From positions 1 through 64,000 of the forward strand of contig UQBG01000014.1 of assembly GCA_900539185.1 (NCBI GenBank): a stretch of 64,000 nucleotides of DNA. The letters are read 5' to 3'. Positions 15,227 through 23,807 of the stretch are shown here, one piece after another. Both the position numbers and the translations under genes were made by a program. The notes beneath the pieces were generated by a model. It saw only the letters and a program-made list of their open reading frames with translations. It had not been told where the DNA came from and made no database searches. Within the stretch, counting starts at the first letter, position 1. Every line of letters begins with the position of its first letter. The DNA comes from an uncultured Clostridium sp. (GTDB lineage Bacteria > Bacillota > Clostridia > Lachnospirales > Lachnospiraceae).

Positions 15227-16462
15227 ATGGATGTATGGATGAAAGCAGGGCTGCTGTATCTGGTGATTCTGAATATAGCGGGATTTATAAGCATGGGTAT
15301 CGATAAGGCAAAGGCAAAGAAGCATGCCTGGCGGATACCGGAAAAGACGTTATTTTTGATTGCCATACTGGGTGGCAGTCTGGGTAGTATATTAGGCATG
15401 CAGGTCTTCCGGCATAAGACGAAGCATAAGAGCTTCATGATCGGAATGCCGGTCATCTTTCTGGTAGAGGCAGGGTTGCTTGCTACCTTGTTCTATCATT
15501 TTCGGTATAAAGAGACAACACATACAGACTTTGCTATGGGAACCGTTGTAACACAGACGATCTACGGCAGGGACAGCAAACAGGCGGTAAATGGTGTACA
15601 GCAGTGCCTGATTGCACTGGAGACCGGAGAAGTCTCCTGGCGGTCAGAGGCGTCGGCAGTATCCGTAATGAATGAGAAATTAGCACAGGGACAGTCGGTT
15701 CCGTTGTCTCCAAGAGAGCAGTTGTGGCTGGGAAGAAGCCTGCAGCTGTGCAAGGATTCCGGAGGTGCACTGGATGTTACGCTGCATCCTATTATTGAAC
15801 TGTGGGGGATCGAAACGGAGCAGCCGCGTGTTCCGGCGGAAGAGGAGATCCGAGAGGCACTTAACGATATTGGTTATGAGGGACTGCAGTTATCGGATGA
15901 TGGAATCCTGTCAGCAGGGAATCCGAATTTGTCGATTGATCTGGGATCAGTTGGAAAAGGCATCGCGGCCGATGAAGTGCGGAGCTATCTGGAGACACAG
16001 CGGATTGCCGGTGGTGTCGTATCCATTGGTGGTACGATTCTGGTATATGGAGAGAAGCCGGGAAAACAGGACTGGCAGATCGGGATCCGGGATCCGCGAG
16101 GAGACCAGTCGGCTGTATTGGGTACGCTGACGATGGAAGAGGATGGGGTGATATCCACCTCCGGTGATTACGAAAAGTATTTTATCGAGGATGGCATCCG
16201 ATATCATCATATCTTCGACCGGACGACAGGGACTCCGGCAAAAAGCGGTCTGATGTCCGTAACTGTGGTTTGTGATAGTGGTCTTTATAGTGACGGACTT
16301 TCAACCGCCTGCTTTGTATTAGGGTATGAGAAGAGCCTTTCCTTACTTCAGAAGTATCAGGCGGAAGCGATTTTTGTGACAGATCAGGGAGAGGTATATG
16401 TGACGGATGGACTGGCAGATGCATTTACTCTCACCAATGAAAACTATCGGTATGGGGAATAA
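15227..16462 (+). CDS. DUF1294 membrane domain fused to ApbE FAD:protein FMN transferase
   Basis: A 411-residue two-domain protein. Residues ~1-95 match DUF1294: SMGIDKAKAKKHAWRIPE, GGSLGSILGM and RHKTKHKSF, with about three membrane segments. The rest is an ApbE domain, which attaches FMN from FAD to a threonine of target flavoproteins; its marks are SIDLGSVGKGIAADEV, SIGGTILVYG with WQIGIRDP, STSGDYEKYF with YHHIFDRTTGTPA, and SDGLSTACFVLG. Ordinary ApbE has a signal peptide or lipobox; here DUF1294 takes that place and should tether the enzyme outside the membrane. RnfD and RnfG, the expected substrates, are encoded 5 kb downstream in the same direction. The fusion is one uninterrupted frame. 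Confidence 0.87.
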   Translation: MDVWMKAGLLYLVILNIAGFISMGIDKAKAKKHAWRIPEKTLFLIAILGGSLGSILGMQVFRHKTKHKSFMIGMPVIFLVEAGLLATLFYHFRYKETTHTDFAMGTVVTQTIYGRDSKQAVNGVQQCLIALETGEVSWRSEASAVSVMNEKLAQGQSVPLSPREQLWLGRSLQLCKDSGGALDVTLHPIIELWGIETEQPRVPAEEEIREALNDIGYEGLQLSDDGILSAGNPNLSIDLGSVGKGIAADEVRSYLETQRIAGGVVSIGGTILVYGEKPGKQDWQIGIRDPRGDQSAVLGTLTMEEDGVISTSGDYEKYFIEDGIRYHHIFDRTTGTPAKSGLMSVTVVCDSGLYSDGLSTACFVLGYEKSLSLLQKYQAEAIFVTDQGEVYVTDGLADAFTLTNENYRYGE

Positions 16463-16489
16463 CCGGTCATGAGAGGTAGGGGTGAAGAT

Positions 16490-16843
16490 ATGAAAGAAAA
16501 ACAGCAAACACATAAAAAAAGAAATGACTGGATTCTGATTGGCAGTATTCTGGTTGTAATTCTTGGCCTGCTGGTTGTTACACTGGTACTGACGAGTAAG
16601 CGGGGAACGACTGCGGTGGTAACCTTAGATGGAACGGTGATTCTGGAGCAGGATCTGACACAGGACTGTAGCATTCCGATCCAGACCGGTATGGGATATA
16701 ACCGGTTTCAGATACAGGATGGAGTCGCTTCTGTGACAGAAGCGGACTGTCGGGATCAGATCTGTGTGGAACATAAGGGGATTTCGAATAAGGGCGAGAC
16801 GATCGTCTGCCTTCCGCATAAGCTGATTGTTGAGATACAGTAG
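16490..16843 (+). CDS. NusG domain II-containing membrane-anchored protein
   Basis: A 117-residue protein with a short basic N-terminus, one membrane segment (WILIGSILVVILGLLVVTLVL) and a small beta-rich outside domain containing ADCRDQICVEHKGIS and ETIVCLPHKLIVEI. These cysteine-bearing segments are the hallmark of the NusG-II family (formerly DUF1312). The family's function is not settled; its genes often lie next to ApbE, Gx-transporter and flavin-redox genes, as here. ATG 16490 is favoured over GTG/ATG codons upstream because a GGGGTGA site precedes it. The two cysteines could carry disulfide or metal chemistry; that is inference. Confidence 0.8.
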   Translation: MKEKQQTHKKRNDWILIGSILVVILGLLVVTLVLTSKRGTTAVVTLDGTVILEQDLTQDCSIPIQTGMGYNRFQIQDGVASVTEADCRDQICVEHKGISNKGETIVCLPHKLIVEIQ

Positions 16844-16871
16844 GGATGACGGGGACATGGAGGAACAAAGG

Positions 16872-18128
16872 ATGAAACGCGCAAGGAAAATCGCAAAGGA
16901 AGAGGGACAACAGCTTATTACATTTGGAAAATGGCTGATGTTTTCCCTGCTGACCGGAGTTATCGTAGGAGCTGTCGGTACGGCATTTTCATTTTGTATG
17001 ACATATGTTACAGGGCTGCGGCAGACACATCACTGGCTGATCTATCTGCTTCCGGTGGTGGGACTGCTGATTGTCCTGCTATATAAGCTGTGTCATCAGG
17101 AGCACAATAAGGGAACGAATATGGTAATCACAGCCATTCGTACCGATGAACTGATCCATGCCAGAACGGCCCCGCTGATCTTTATATCTACGATTCTGAC
17201 GCACCTGTGTGGTGGCTCTGCCGGTCGTGAGGGCGCGGCTCTGCAGTTGGGTGGCAGTATCGGAGAGTCCATCGGAAGAGTCTTTCATTTTGATGAAAAG
17301 GATCGGACGATTATCATCATGTGTGGTATGAGTGCAGCCTTTTCGGCTGTGTTCGGCACCCCTCTGGCGGCGGTGATCTTTCCAATGGAGATGGTAAGTG
17401 TAGGTGTTATGTACTATGCTGCACTGGTTCCGTGTACGGTTGCCTCTCTGGTAGCACATGAGATCGCACTGCTTTGCGGTCTGGGTGGAGAAGCATTTCC
17501 GGTCAATGCGATACCGGACTTTACCCTGATAAATGTAGGCAAGATCGGACTGATCGGTATCCTGTGCGCCTTTTTGAGCATTGTGTTCTGTATCGTCCTG
17601 CGACGGGCAGAGCAGTATCTGCGGATATGGTTACGGAATCCATATCTTCGAATCGCTGTTTGCGGTGTAGGGATCGTTGTTCTGACGCTGATATTCGGAA
17701 CGGATTATAACGGTACCGGTATGGACGTGATCGAGCGGGCAGTCATGGATGGACAGGTCTTTTGGGGTGCCTTTTTGCTAAAGATTGTGTTTACGGCAGT
17801 TACGTTGGGCAGCGGCTATAAGGGGGGAGAGATTGTTCCGTCCTTCTTTCTGGGTGCTACCTTTGGATGCCTGATGGGGCAATTGCTGGGAATCTCTCCG
17901 ATGCTATGTGCAGCGGCGGGGATGATCGGCGTGTTCTGTGGAGTGACGAACAGCCCGATGACATCTCTGTTTATAAGCTTTGAACTGTTTGGCATGAACG
18001 GAATGTTTTATTATTTGATCGTAATCGCGATCTGCTATATGCTGTCCGGGTATTTTGGACTGTATAAGAGTCAGAAGATCGTGTATTCAAAGTCAGAGCC
18101 AACCTATATTAATCGGAGGTCGGATTAG
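16872..18128 (+). CDS. ClC-family chloride channel or H+/Cl- antiporter
   Basis: A 418-residue integral membrane protein with the ClC fold of repeated helices. The selectivity-filter region reads GSAGREGAALQLGGSIGE; the gating glutamate of GREGP is kept while the proline is alanine. The second filter motif is visible near GGEIVPSFFLGATFG, and a GVTNSPMTSLFISFELFG segment follows. There is no CBS domain. I take ATG 16872 because GGAGG (16859-16863) lies eight bases upstream; ATG 16857 is an alternative. The gene is embedded between NusG-II and Gx-transporter genes before rnf, so it might balance charge when the Rnf pump works, or be unrelated. Chloride, fluoride and antiport modes cannot be separated by eye. 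Confidence 0.85.
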   Translation: MKRARKIAKEEGQQLITFGKWLMFSLLTGVIVGAVGTAFSFCMTYVTGLRQTHHWLIYLLPVVGLLIVLLYKLCHQEHNKGTNMVITAIRTDELIHARTAPLIFISTILTHLCGGSAGREGAALQLGGSIGESIGRVFHFDEKDRTIIIMCGMSAAFSAVFGTPLAAVIFPMEMVSVGVMYYAALVPCTVASLVAHEIALLCGLGGEAFPVNAIPDFTLINVGKIGLIGILCAFLSIVFCIVLRRAEQYLRIWLRNPYLRIAVCGVGIVVLTLIFGTDYNGTGMDVIERAVMDGQVFWGAFLLKIVFTAVTLGSGYKGGEIVPSFFLGATFGCLMGQLLGISPMLCAAAGMIGVFCGVTNSPMTSLFISFELFGMNGMFYYLIVIAICYMLSGYFGLYKSQKIVYSKSEPTYINRRSD

Positions 18129-18131
18129 AAG

Positions 18132-18623
18132 ATGGCAAAACGGATCGCATATCTTGGAATGTTTACGGCACTGGCCATGGTGCTGGGATGGCTGGAGAGT
18201 CTGGTGCCGCTTGTACCTGTAGTTCCGGGGATGAAGCTGGGACTGGCAAATGTCGTAACGATCGTAGTATTGTACCGCTTTGGCTGGAAAGAGGCCGGAG
18301 GCGTAAATCTGCTCCGGGTAGGTCTATCCAGTATTTTATTTGGAAACCTGTCTCTGTTCCTGTACAGCCTATCAGGTGCAGTGCTGAGTCTGGTAGTCAT
18401 GGCATTATTGAAAAAATCGGACAAGTTTTCGATGCCGGTGGTGAGTGTCGCAGGAGGAATCATGCATAACATCGGACAGTTAGTTATGGCGATACTGTTG
18501 ATTGAGAACCGGAGTCTGCTTTATTACCTTCCGGTTCTGATGATATCCGGCATGGTTTCCGGTGTGCTGATCGGGCTTTGCGGCGCCTGGCTGCACCGAC
18601 ATTTACCAGCGGAAATCAGTTGA
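18132..18623 (+). CDS. Gx transporter family membrane protein
   Basis: A 163-residue, strongly hydrophobic protein with about five membrane segments. The start MAKRIAYLGMFTALAMVLGWLE and the segments VPGMKLGLANVVTIVVLYRFG and GGIMHNIGQLVMA identify the Gx-transporter family, sometimes labelled heptaprenyl diphosphate synthase component I. It resembles the substrate-binding S-components of ECF vitamin transporters. It begins four bases after the ClC stop. Its place beside ApbE and Rnf suggests it could bring in flavin or a quinone/isoprenoid precursor; that is inference from context, as no substrate is established for this group. Confidence 0.8.
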   Translation: MAKRIAYLGMFTALAMVLGWLESLVPLVPVVPGMKLGLANVVTIVVLYRFGWKEAGGVNLLRVGLSSILFGNLSLFLYSLSGAVLSLVVMALLKKSDKFSMPVVSVAGGIMHNIGQLVMAILLIENRSLLYYLPVLMISGMVSGVLIGLCGAWLHRHLPAEIS

Positions 18624-18648
18624 ATAACAAGGAAAAAAGTATTAAAAT
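18620..18648 (+). promoter_or_regulatory. Likely promoter for rnfC
   Basis: TTGAAT (18620-18625), 17 bases, TAAAAT (18643-18648), 31 bases before the rnfC start. It starts at the stop of the Gx-transporter gene and suggests that rnfCDGEAB can be transcribed apart from the accessory genes upstream. Confidence 0.6.
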
Positions 18649-18679
18649 TATAGTATTCTAAGGAAATGAGGTAGAAGGA

Positions 18680-20002
18680 ATGAGTTTGCTTACTTTTAAG
18701 GGCGGAATACACCCTTACGAAGGCAAGGAACTAACGATGGATAAGGAGATCGAGGTCTATCTTCCGAAGGGAGATATGGTCTATCCACTCAGCCAGCATA
18801 TCGGTGCACCGGCAAAGCCTGTCGTTAAGAAGGGCGATCAGGTGCTGACCGGTCAGTTGATTGCAGAGGCTGGCGGATTCGTGTCAGCGAACATCTATTC
18901 TTCCGTGTCTGGTAAGGTAAAGTGCATAGAACCGCGACTGACACCGGGAGGCAATAAGGTTGAATCCATTGTGATCGAGAATGACCAGCAGTATGAAACG
19001 GTCGATTTCGCAGCAAAGGTTAAACCACTGGAGGAAATGAGCCGGGAGGAGATATTAAAAGCGATACAGGATGCAGGTATTGTCGGTATGGGTGGAGCCG
19101 GATTCCCAACCCATGTGAAGCTTTCACCGAAGAATCCGGATTCGATTGATTATATTATCGTAAATGGTTCAGAGTGTGAACCGTATCTGACATCTGATTA
19201 CCGGCGGATGTTAGAGGAGCCGGAGAAGTTGATTGAGGGTCTGAAGATTGTACTGTCCTTATTCCCAAAGGCATCCGGAATCATAGCGATCGAGGATAAC
19301 AAGCCAAAGGCAGTTCAAGTGATGAAAGAGGCTGCGGCTGAGTATCCACAGATTCAGGTGAATGTGATGAAGACGAAGTATCCGGAGGGAGCAGAACGGC
19401 AGCTGATCTATGCGAATACCGGTCGGTATATTAATTCCGGCATGCTTCCGGCAGATGCGGGATGTATCGTACATAATGTTGATACGATCGTTGCAATCTA
19501 TGAGACGATTTATAATGGTATGCCGTTGATTGCAAGAATCGTGACAGTGACGGGGGATGCGATTACAGATCCGAAGAACTTCAAGGTGCTTTTAGGAACG
19601 AACGTTCAGGAGCTGATCGATGCTGCCGGCGGATATAAGAACGGAGAGCCGGAAAAGATCATATCCGGCGGTCCGATGATGGGAAAGGCTGTATTTTGTA
19701 CAGATATTCCGATCGTAAAAGGTTCCTCTGCGATTCTTTGTATGCAGAAGGATGAGGTGGCAGCCTGTGAACCGTCGAACTGTATCCGATGTGGCAGATG
19801 TGTAGCGGTTTGCCCGGGACGTGTGAATCCGTCACAGCTGGCAAAGCTGGCCGAGCATGGAAAGCTGGATGCATTCGTAGAGCAGGATGGCATGGAATGC
19901 TGTGAATGTGGCTGTTGCTCCTATGTGTGCCCGGCAAAGCGGCATTTAACACAGACAATTGCAGGAACCAGAAAGAAGATTCTGGCCAGCCGGAAGAAGT
20001 AG
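18680..20002 (+). CDS. rnfC: Rnf electron transport complex subunit C
   Basis: A 440-residue peripheral subunit that carries the NADH and FMN sites and connects them to iron-sulfur clusters at the cytoplasmic face of the Rnf complex, which couples ferredoxin oxidation by NAD+ to Na+ or H+ export. The N-terminal barrel-sandwich segment (HPYEGKELTMDKEIEVYLP), the flavin/NADH loop GMGGAGFPTHVKL, and a C-terminal pair of 4Fe-4S motifs (CIRCGRCVAVCP and CCECGCCSYVCP) are present in order. It is shorter than proteobacterial RnfC, which has a long repeat tail; the short form is usual in Clostridia. Confidence 0.95.
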   Translation: MSLLTFKGGIHPYEGKELTMDKEIEVYLPKGDMVYPLSQHIGAPAKPVVKKGDQVLTGQLIAEAGGFVSANIYSSVSGKVKCIEPRLTPGGNKVESIVIENDQQYETVDFAAKVKPLEEMSREEILKAIQDAGIVGMGGAGFPTHVKLSPKNPDSIDYIIVNGSECEPYLTSDYRRMLEEPEKLIEGLKIVLSLFPKASGIIAIEDNKPKAVQVMKEAAAEYPQIQVNVMKTKYPEGAERQLIYANTGRYINSGMLPADAGCIVHNVDTIVAIYETIYNGMPLIARIVTVTGDAITDPKNFKVLLGTNVQELIDAAGGYKNGEPEKIISGGPMMGKAVFCTDIPIVKGSSAILCMQKDEVAACEPSNCIRCGRCVAVCPGRVNPSQLAKLAEHGKLDAFVEQDGMECCECGCCSYVCPAKRHLTQTIAGTRKKILASRKK

Positions 20003-20014
20003 GAGGATAGAAGC

Positions 20015-20968
20015 ATGGAAGAAATGAAGAAAATATCGTCTTCACCTCATGTGCGGCATGAAGACAGCACAGCCGGAATTATGCTGGATGTGTTGATTGC
20101 CCTGGTGCCGACGACAATCATGGGTATCTATAACTTTGGAATCCGGGCAGTTATTCTGATCCTGGTCTGTGTGGCTACCTGTGTAGTAAGTGAAGGACTT
20201 TTTGAATATTTTATGAAACGGAAGCTGACCATCGGTGATTTCAGTGCAGTGGTGACCGGCTTATTATTGGCACTGAATCTGCCGTCGACACTGCCGTGGT
20301 GGATGGCAGTACTTGGCAGCGTATTTGCAATTATTATTGTAAAACAGCTGTTCGGAGGAATCGGACAGAACTTTGTGAATCCGGCACTGGCAGCAAGATG
20401 CTTTCTGCTGTTATCCTTTGCAAAGGCTATGACCACCTTTACCTATGATGCGGTAACGACAGCAACCCCACTGGCTATTCTAAAGACCGGTGGTGAGGTA
20501 GATCTGATGCGGATGTTCATGGGAAGTACGGCCGGTACAATCGGTGAGACATCGGCAGCGGCATTATTGATCGGTGGAGCCTATCTGTTGGTTCGACGTG
20601 TGATTGATTTCCGTATCCCATTGGCCTATATCGGCAGTTTTAGTGTCTGTATTATGATCTATGCACTGGCATCCGGACGTGGGCTTGATCTGCCGTTTCT
20701 GGCAGCACATCTGTGTGGCGGCGGTCTGATGTTGGGAGCCTTCTTTATGGCAACCGATTACGTGACTTCCCCGATCACACATAAGGGACGGGTGATCTAT
20801 GGAGTGATTCTTGGAATTCTGACCTTTACCTTGCGGAGTCCGTGGAATACGACGACAGCCGCAGAGGGCGTGTCCTATTCTATCCTATGTGGAAACCTCT
20901 TAGTTCCGATTATTGAGCGGTTTACAGCACCGAAGTCGTTTGGAAAGGGGGCTGTGAAGCATGAATAA
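20015..20968 (+). CDS. rnfD: Rnf electron transport complex subunit D
   Basis: A 317-residue integral membrane subunit with 8-10 membrane helices, related to NqrB. It normally carries FMN bound through a threonine; the region DAVTTATPLAIL is where that residue lies, so ApbE should act here. A GQNFVNPALAARCF segment and GAFFMATDYVTSP near the C-terminus are typical. GGAGG precedes ATG 20015. Its stop overlaps the rnfG start by eight bases (ATGAATAA), which points to coupled translation of the two flavinylated subunits. Confidence 0.95.
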   Translation: MEEMKKISSSPHVRHEDSTAGIMLDVLIALVPTTIMGIYNFGIRAVILILVCVATCVVSEGLFEYFMKRKLTIGDFSAVVTGLLLALNLPSTLPWWMAVLGSVFAIIIVKQLFGGIGQNFVNPALAARCFLLLSFAKAMTTFTYDAVTTATPLAILKTGGEVDLMRMFMGSTAGTIGETSAAALLIGGAYLLVRRVIDFRIPLAYIGSFSVCIMIYALASGRGLDLPFLAAHLCGGGLMLGAFFMATDYVTSPITHKGRVIYGVILGILTFTLRSPWNTTTAAEGVSYSILCGNLLVPIIERFTAPKSFGKGAVKHE

Positions 20969-21593
20969 GAAGATGATAAAGGATTCCCTGATCCTGTTTG
21001 CCATCACGATCGTGGCCGGACTGCTTCTGGGTGGTGTGTATGCCATCACAAAGAATCCGATTGCACATGCACAGGAGAATAAGAAGCAGGAAGCATTTCA
21101 GACCGTATTCTCAGATGCTTCAGATTTTCAGGATCTGGATGTGAATGTAGAGGATGCAGTCACAGTTCTTCAGCAGTCAGGGTATGAGAAGGATCGAATC
21201 GATGAAGTTAAGCTGGCAGTTGATGGTTCCGGCAGTCCACTGGGATATGTGATGACGGTGACATCGATGGAAGCATATGGTGGTGAACTGCAGATCGCAG
21301 TCGGAATCCGTATGGATGGAACTGTAAACCGGATTTCATTCCTGTCGCTGTCTGAGACCATGGGACTTGGTATGGAGGCCAAGCAGCCTGCATTTTATGA
21401 ACAGTTTTCCGGTAAAAAGGTAGACGCATTTGCATATACGAAGTCCGGGGCAACGGCGGAGAATGAGATCGACGCCTTAAGTGGAGCGACCATCACCAGT
21501 AATGCAGTCACAAATGCGGTAAACGCGGGTCTGTGCTATGCACGGGATCTGGGACTGAGTGATGCAGGACAGGGAGGTGACGGTAATGAATAA
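20961..21593 (+). CDS. rnfG: Rnf electron transport complex subunit G
   Basis: A 210-residue subunit with one N-terminal membrane helix (LILFAITIVAGLLLGGVYAI) and an outside FMN-binding domain. The flavin-attachment motif is DALSGATITSNAV, with the second threonine region S-G-A-T being the ApbE target. GMEAKQPAFYEQFSGK is another family segment. RnfG passes electrons between RnfD and the membrane subunits at the outer face. It overlaps rnfD by eight bases at its start and rnfE by eight at its end, both with the sequence ATGAATAA. Confidence 0.94.
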   Translation: MNKKMIKDSLILFAITIVAGLLLGGVYAITKNPIAHAQENKKQEAFQTVFSDASDFQDLDVNVEDAVTVLQQSGYEKDRIDEVKLAVDGSGSPLGYVMTVTSMEAYGGELQIAVGIRMDGTVNRISFLSLSETMGLGMEAKQPAFYEQFSGKKVDAFAYTKSGATAENEIDALSGATITSNAVTNAVNAGLCYARDLGLSDAGQGGDGNE

Positions 21594-22326
21594 ACTGACG
21601 GAACGATTGAAAAATGGTATCGTGACAGAGAATCCGACCTTTGTACAGATCCTGGGTATGTGTCCGACACTGGCAGTTACAACCTCGGCGATCAATGGAC
21701 TGGGTATGGGACTGAGTACAACCGTGATTTTGATTATGAGTAACCTGATGATATCTGCACTGCGGAATATTATACCGAATCGTGTGCGGATACCGGCATA
21801 TATTGTGATCGTTGCTTCCTTTGTAACGATTGTTGATTTCCTGCTTCAGGCATATCTGCCGAGCCTGTCGGAGAGTCTGGGCGGATATATCAAGCTGATC
21901 GTTGTAAACTGTATTATACTGGGACGGGCAGAGTCCTATGCATCGAAGAATCCGGTGCTGCCTTCTGTATTTGACGGTATTGGTATGGGACTTGGTTTTA
22001 CCGTTGGATTGACCGCAATCGGTATCGTGCGGGAACTGATCGGTGCCGGTTCCGTATTTGGTATTTCCATTCCGGGCTATCAGCCGATCGGTATATTTGT
22101 ATTAGCACCGGGCGCCTTTATTGTACTGGCGTTCCTGATCGCATTTCTGAACTATCGGAATATGCGGAAGGCGAAGGTGACAGGAAATGATACCGTATGT
22201 CGTATGGAAGACTGTGCACACTGTGGAAATACATCCTGTGGCGGTAAGTTCTTTGACTTTGACGGAGATGCAGATGTAGTCGGAAAGATTGGACAGTCAA
22301 AAGAGTCAGGAGGCGAAGACCGATGA
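21586..22326 (+). CDS. rnfE: Rnf electron transport complex subunit E with Cys-rich C-terminus
   Basis: A 246-residue membrane subunit with about six helices, homologous to NqrD. ENPTFVQILGMCPTLAVT and FDGIGMGLGFTVGLTAIG are the family segments; cysteine residues inside the membrane bind a shared 2Fe-2S cluster with RnfA. The C-terminal tail beyond the last helix is longer than usual and holds a cysteine cluster, C-x4-C-x2-C-x4-C (CRMEDCAHCGNTSCGG). ATG 21586 is chosen for its GGAGGTGA site (21573-21580); the frame is open upstream to 21559. The stop overlaps rnfA as ATGA. Confidence 0.93.
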   Translation: MNKLTERLKNGIVTENPTFVQILGMCPTLAVTTSAINGLGMGLSTTVILIMSNLMISALRNIIPNRVRIPAYIVIVASFVTIVDFLLQAYLPSLSESLGGYIKLIVVNCIILGRAESYASKNPVLPSVFDGIGMGLGFTVGLTAIGIVRELIGAGSVFGISIPGYQPIGIFVLAPGAFIVLAFLIAFLNYRNMRKAKVTGNDTVCRMEDCAHCGNTSCGGKFFDFDGDADVVGKIGQSKESGGEDR

Positions 22327-22913
22327 GTGAAGCGACAAAGATTATATTAATAGCAGTAAGTGCTGCATTGGTGAATAACGTGGTGCTGAGTCAGTTCCTG
22401 GGTCTGTGTCCGTTCCTGGGAGTATCGAAGAATATGAAGTCGGCAGCCGGTATGGGTGTAGCGGTTATATTTGTAATCGCGATTTCTTCGGCAGTTGCCA
22501 GCCTGATTTATCAGTTTATACTGATACCGTTTCATATTGAGTATTTGCAGACAATTGTATTCATTCTGGTGATTGCGGCACTGGTACAGTTTGTGGAAAT
22601 GTTTATGAAGAAAGCAATGCCGGCTCTGCATAAGACACTGGGTGTTTACCTTCCGCTGATTACAACGAACTGTGCGGTACTAGGTGTAGCACTGAATAAT
22701 GTAACCGATAATTACAATTTTCTGGAAAGCGTGGTCAATGGTGTCGGTACGGCAGTCGGATTTACGATTGCAATCGTAATATTAGCCGGAGTACGGGAGA
22801 AGATTGAGGATAATGACATTCCGGCTCCGTTTAAGGGGATGCCGATTGTGTTATTGACGGCCGGACTGATGTCCATAGCATTTATGGGATTTGCCGGATT
22901 GATTCGACTATAG
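22323..22913 (+). CDS. rnfA: Rnf electron transport complex subunit A
   Basis: A 196-residue protein of about six membrane helices, homologous to NqrE. NNVVLSQFLGLCPFLGVSKN and PLITTNCAVLGVALNN contain the conserved intramembrane cysteines that share an iron-sulfur cluster with RnfE. The C-terminal AGLIRL end is typical. It begins inside the rnfE stop and has AGGAGG upstream. Length is normal and no key residue is missing. Confidence 0.95.
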   Translation: MSEATKIILIAVSAALVNNVVLSQFLGLCPFLGVSKNMKSAAGMGVAVIFVIAISSAVASLIYQFILIPFHIEYLQTIVFILVIAALVQFVEMFMKKAMPALHKTLGVYLPLITTNCAVLGVALNNVTDNYNFLESVVNGVGTAVGFTIAIVILAGVREKIEDNDIPAPFKGMPIVLLTAGLMSIAFMGFAGLIRL

Positions 22914-22925
22914 GAGGTGGCGGAT

Positions 22926-23723
22926 ATGTCAGAAGTATTTTTAGGAATCCTGATCGCTACACTGGTAGTCGGTCTGACAGGTATTATTATAGCAGTGCTG
23001 CTCGGAATCGCCAGTGAGAAGTTCAAGGTCGAGGTAGACGAGAAGGAAGTGGCAGTGCGGGAAGCACTGCCGGGAAATAACTGTGGTGGATGTGGTTATC
23101 CGGGCTGTGATGGACTGGCGGCAGCAATCGCAAAGGGCGAGGCTCCGGTATCCGGCTGCCCGGTTGGCGGAGAAGCCGTTGCAAAGGTGATCGCAGATAT
23201 CATGGGAACCGATGCCGGGAGTGGTGTCCGTATGGCAGCTGTTGTCCGATGTGCAGGCACCTGTGAAAAGGCGGTCAGTCAATATGACTATGTTGGGCCA
23301 AAGAGCTGTACCCTGGCACAGAACAATCCGAATAATGGAGCAAAGGGTTGCGCATATGGATGTACCGGCTACGGAGACTGTAAGGCGGCCTGTCCGTTTG
23401 GAGCCATCGAGATCATAGATGGAATCGCTGTTGTAGATGCAGAAAAATGCAAGGCGTGCGGGAAGTGTATAGCAGCCTGTCCAAGACATCTGATAGAGCT
23501 GGTTCCGGTAACGGCAGAGCATATAGTTCTGTGCAATTCCAAGGACAAGGGTGTGCAGGTAAAGAAAGTATGTCAGGCCGGCTGTATCGGCTGTGGTCTG
23601 TGTGCAAGAAACTGTCCGGAAGGCGCCATTGAGGTAAAGGATAATGTCGCGCATATTAATTATGAAGCGTGTACGAACTGTGGAACCTGTAAAGAAAAAT
23701 GTCCGGTTAAGATTATTTCTTAA
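22926..23723 (+). CDS. rnfB: Rnf electron transport complex subunit B
   Basis: A 265-residue ferredoxin-accepting subunit: one N-terminal membrane helix, then NNCGGCGYPGCDGLA with a distal GCPVGG, the Fe-S motif special to RnfB. Four further cysteine clusters follow: CTGYGDCKAACP, CKACGKCIAACP, CIGCGLCARNCP and CTNCGTCKEKCP. It is the likely entry point for electrons from reduced ferredoxin. ATG 22926 sits six bases after GGAGGTGG; a GTG at 22917 overlaps that site. RnfB placed last after RnfA is the usual clostridial order. Confidence 0.95.
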   Translation: MSEVFLGILIATLVVGLTGIIIAVLLGIASEKFKVEVDEKEVAVREALPGNNCGGCGYPGCDGLAAAIAKGEAPVSGCPVGGEAVAKVIADIMGTDAGSGVRMAAVVRCAGTCEKAVSQYDYVGPKSCTLAQNNPNNGAKGCAYGCTGYGDCKAACPFGAIEIIDGIAVVDAEKCKACGKCIAACPRHLIELVPVTAEHIVLCNSKDKGVQVKKVCQAGCIGCGLCARNCPEGAIEVKDNVAHINYEACTNCGTCKEKCPVKIIS

Positions 23724-23774
23724 ACCGGACAATGGATTCTGGATACGATCAACGATAGAATAAGAAGGAAAGGT

Positions 23775-23807
23775 GGCAGATGCGGATAAAAGCTTCCGTT
23801 ATCTGTC
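23775..23807 (+). terminator. Hairpin at the end of the rnf operon
   Basis: GGCAGAT-G-CGGA can pair with TCCG-TT-ATCTGTC around TAAAAGCT, followed by ATTTTCC. It is 50 bases after the rnfB stop and overlaps the stop of the converging gene. It probably ends the rnf transcript; the stem has small internal mismatches. Confidence 0.45.
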
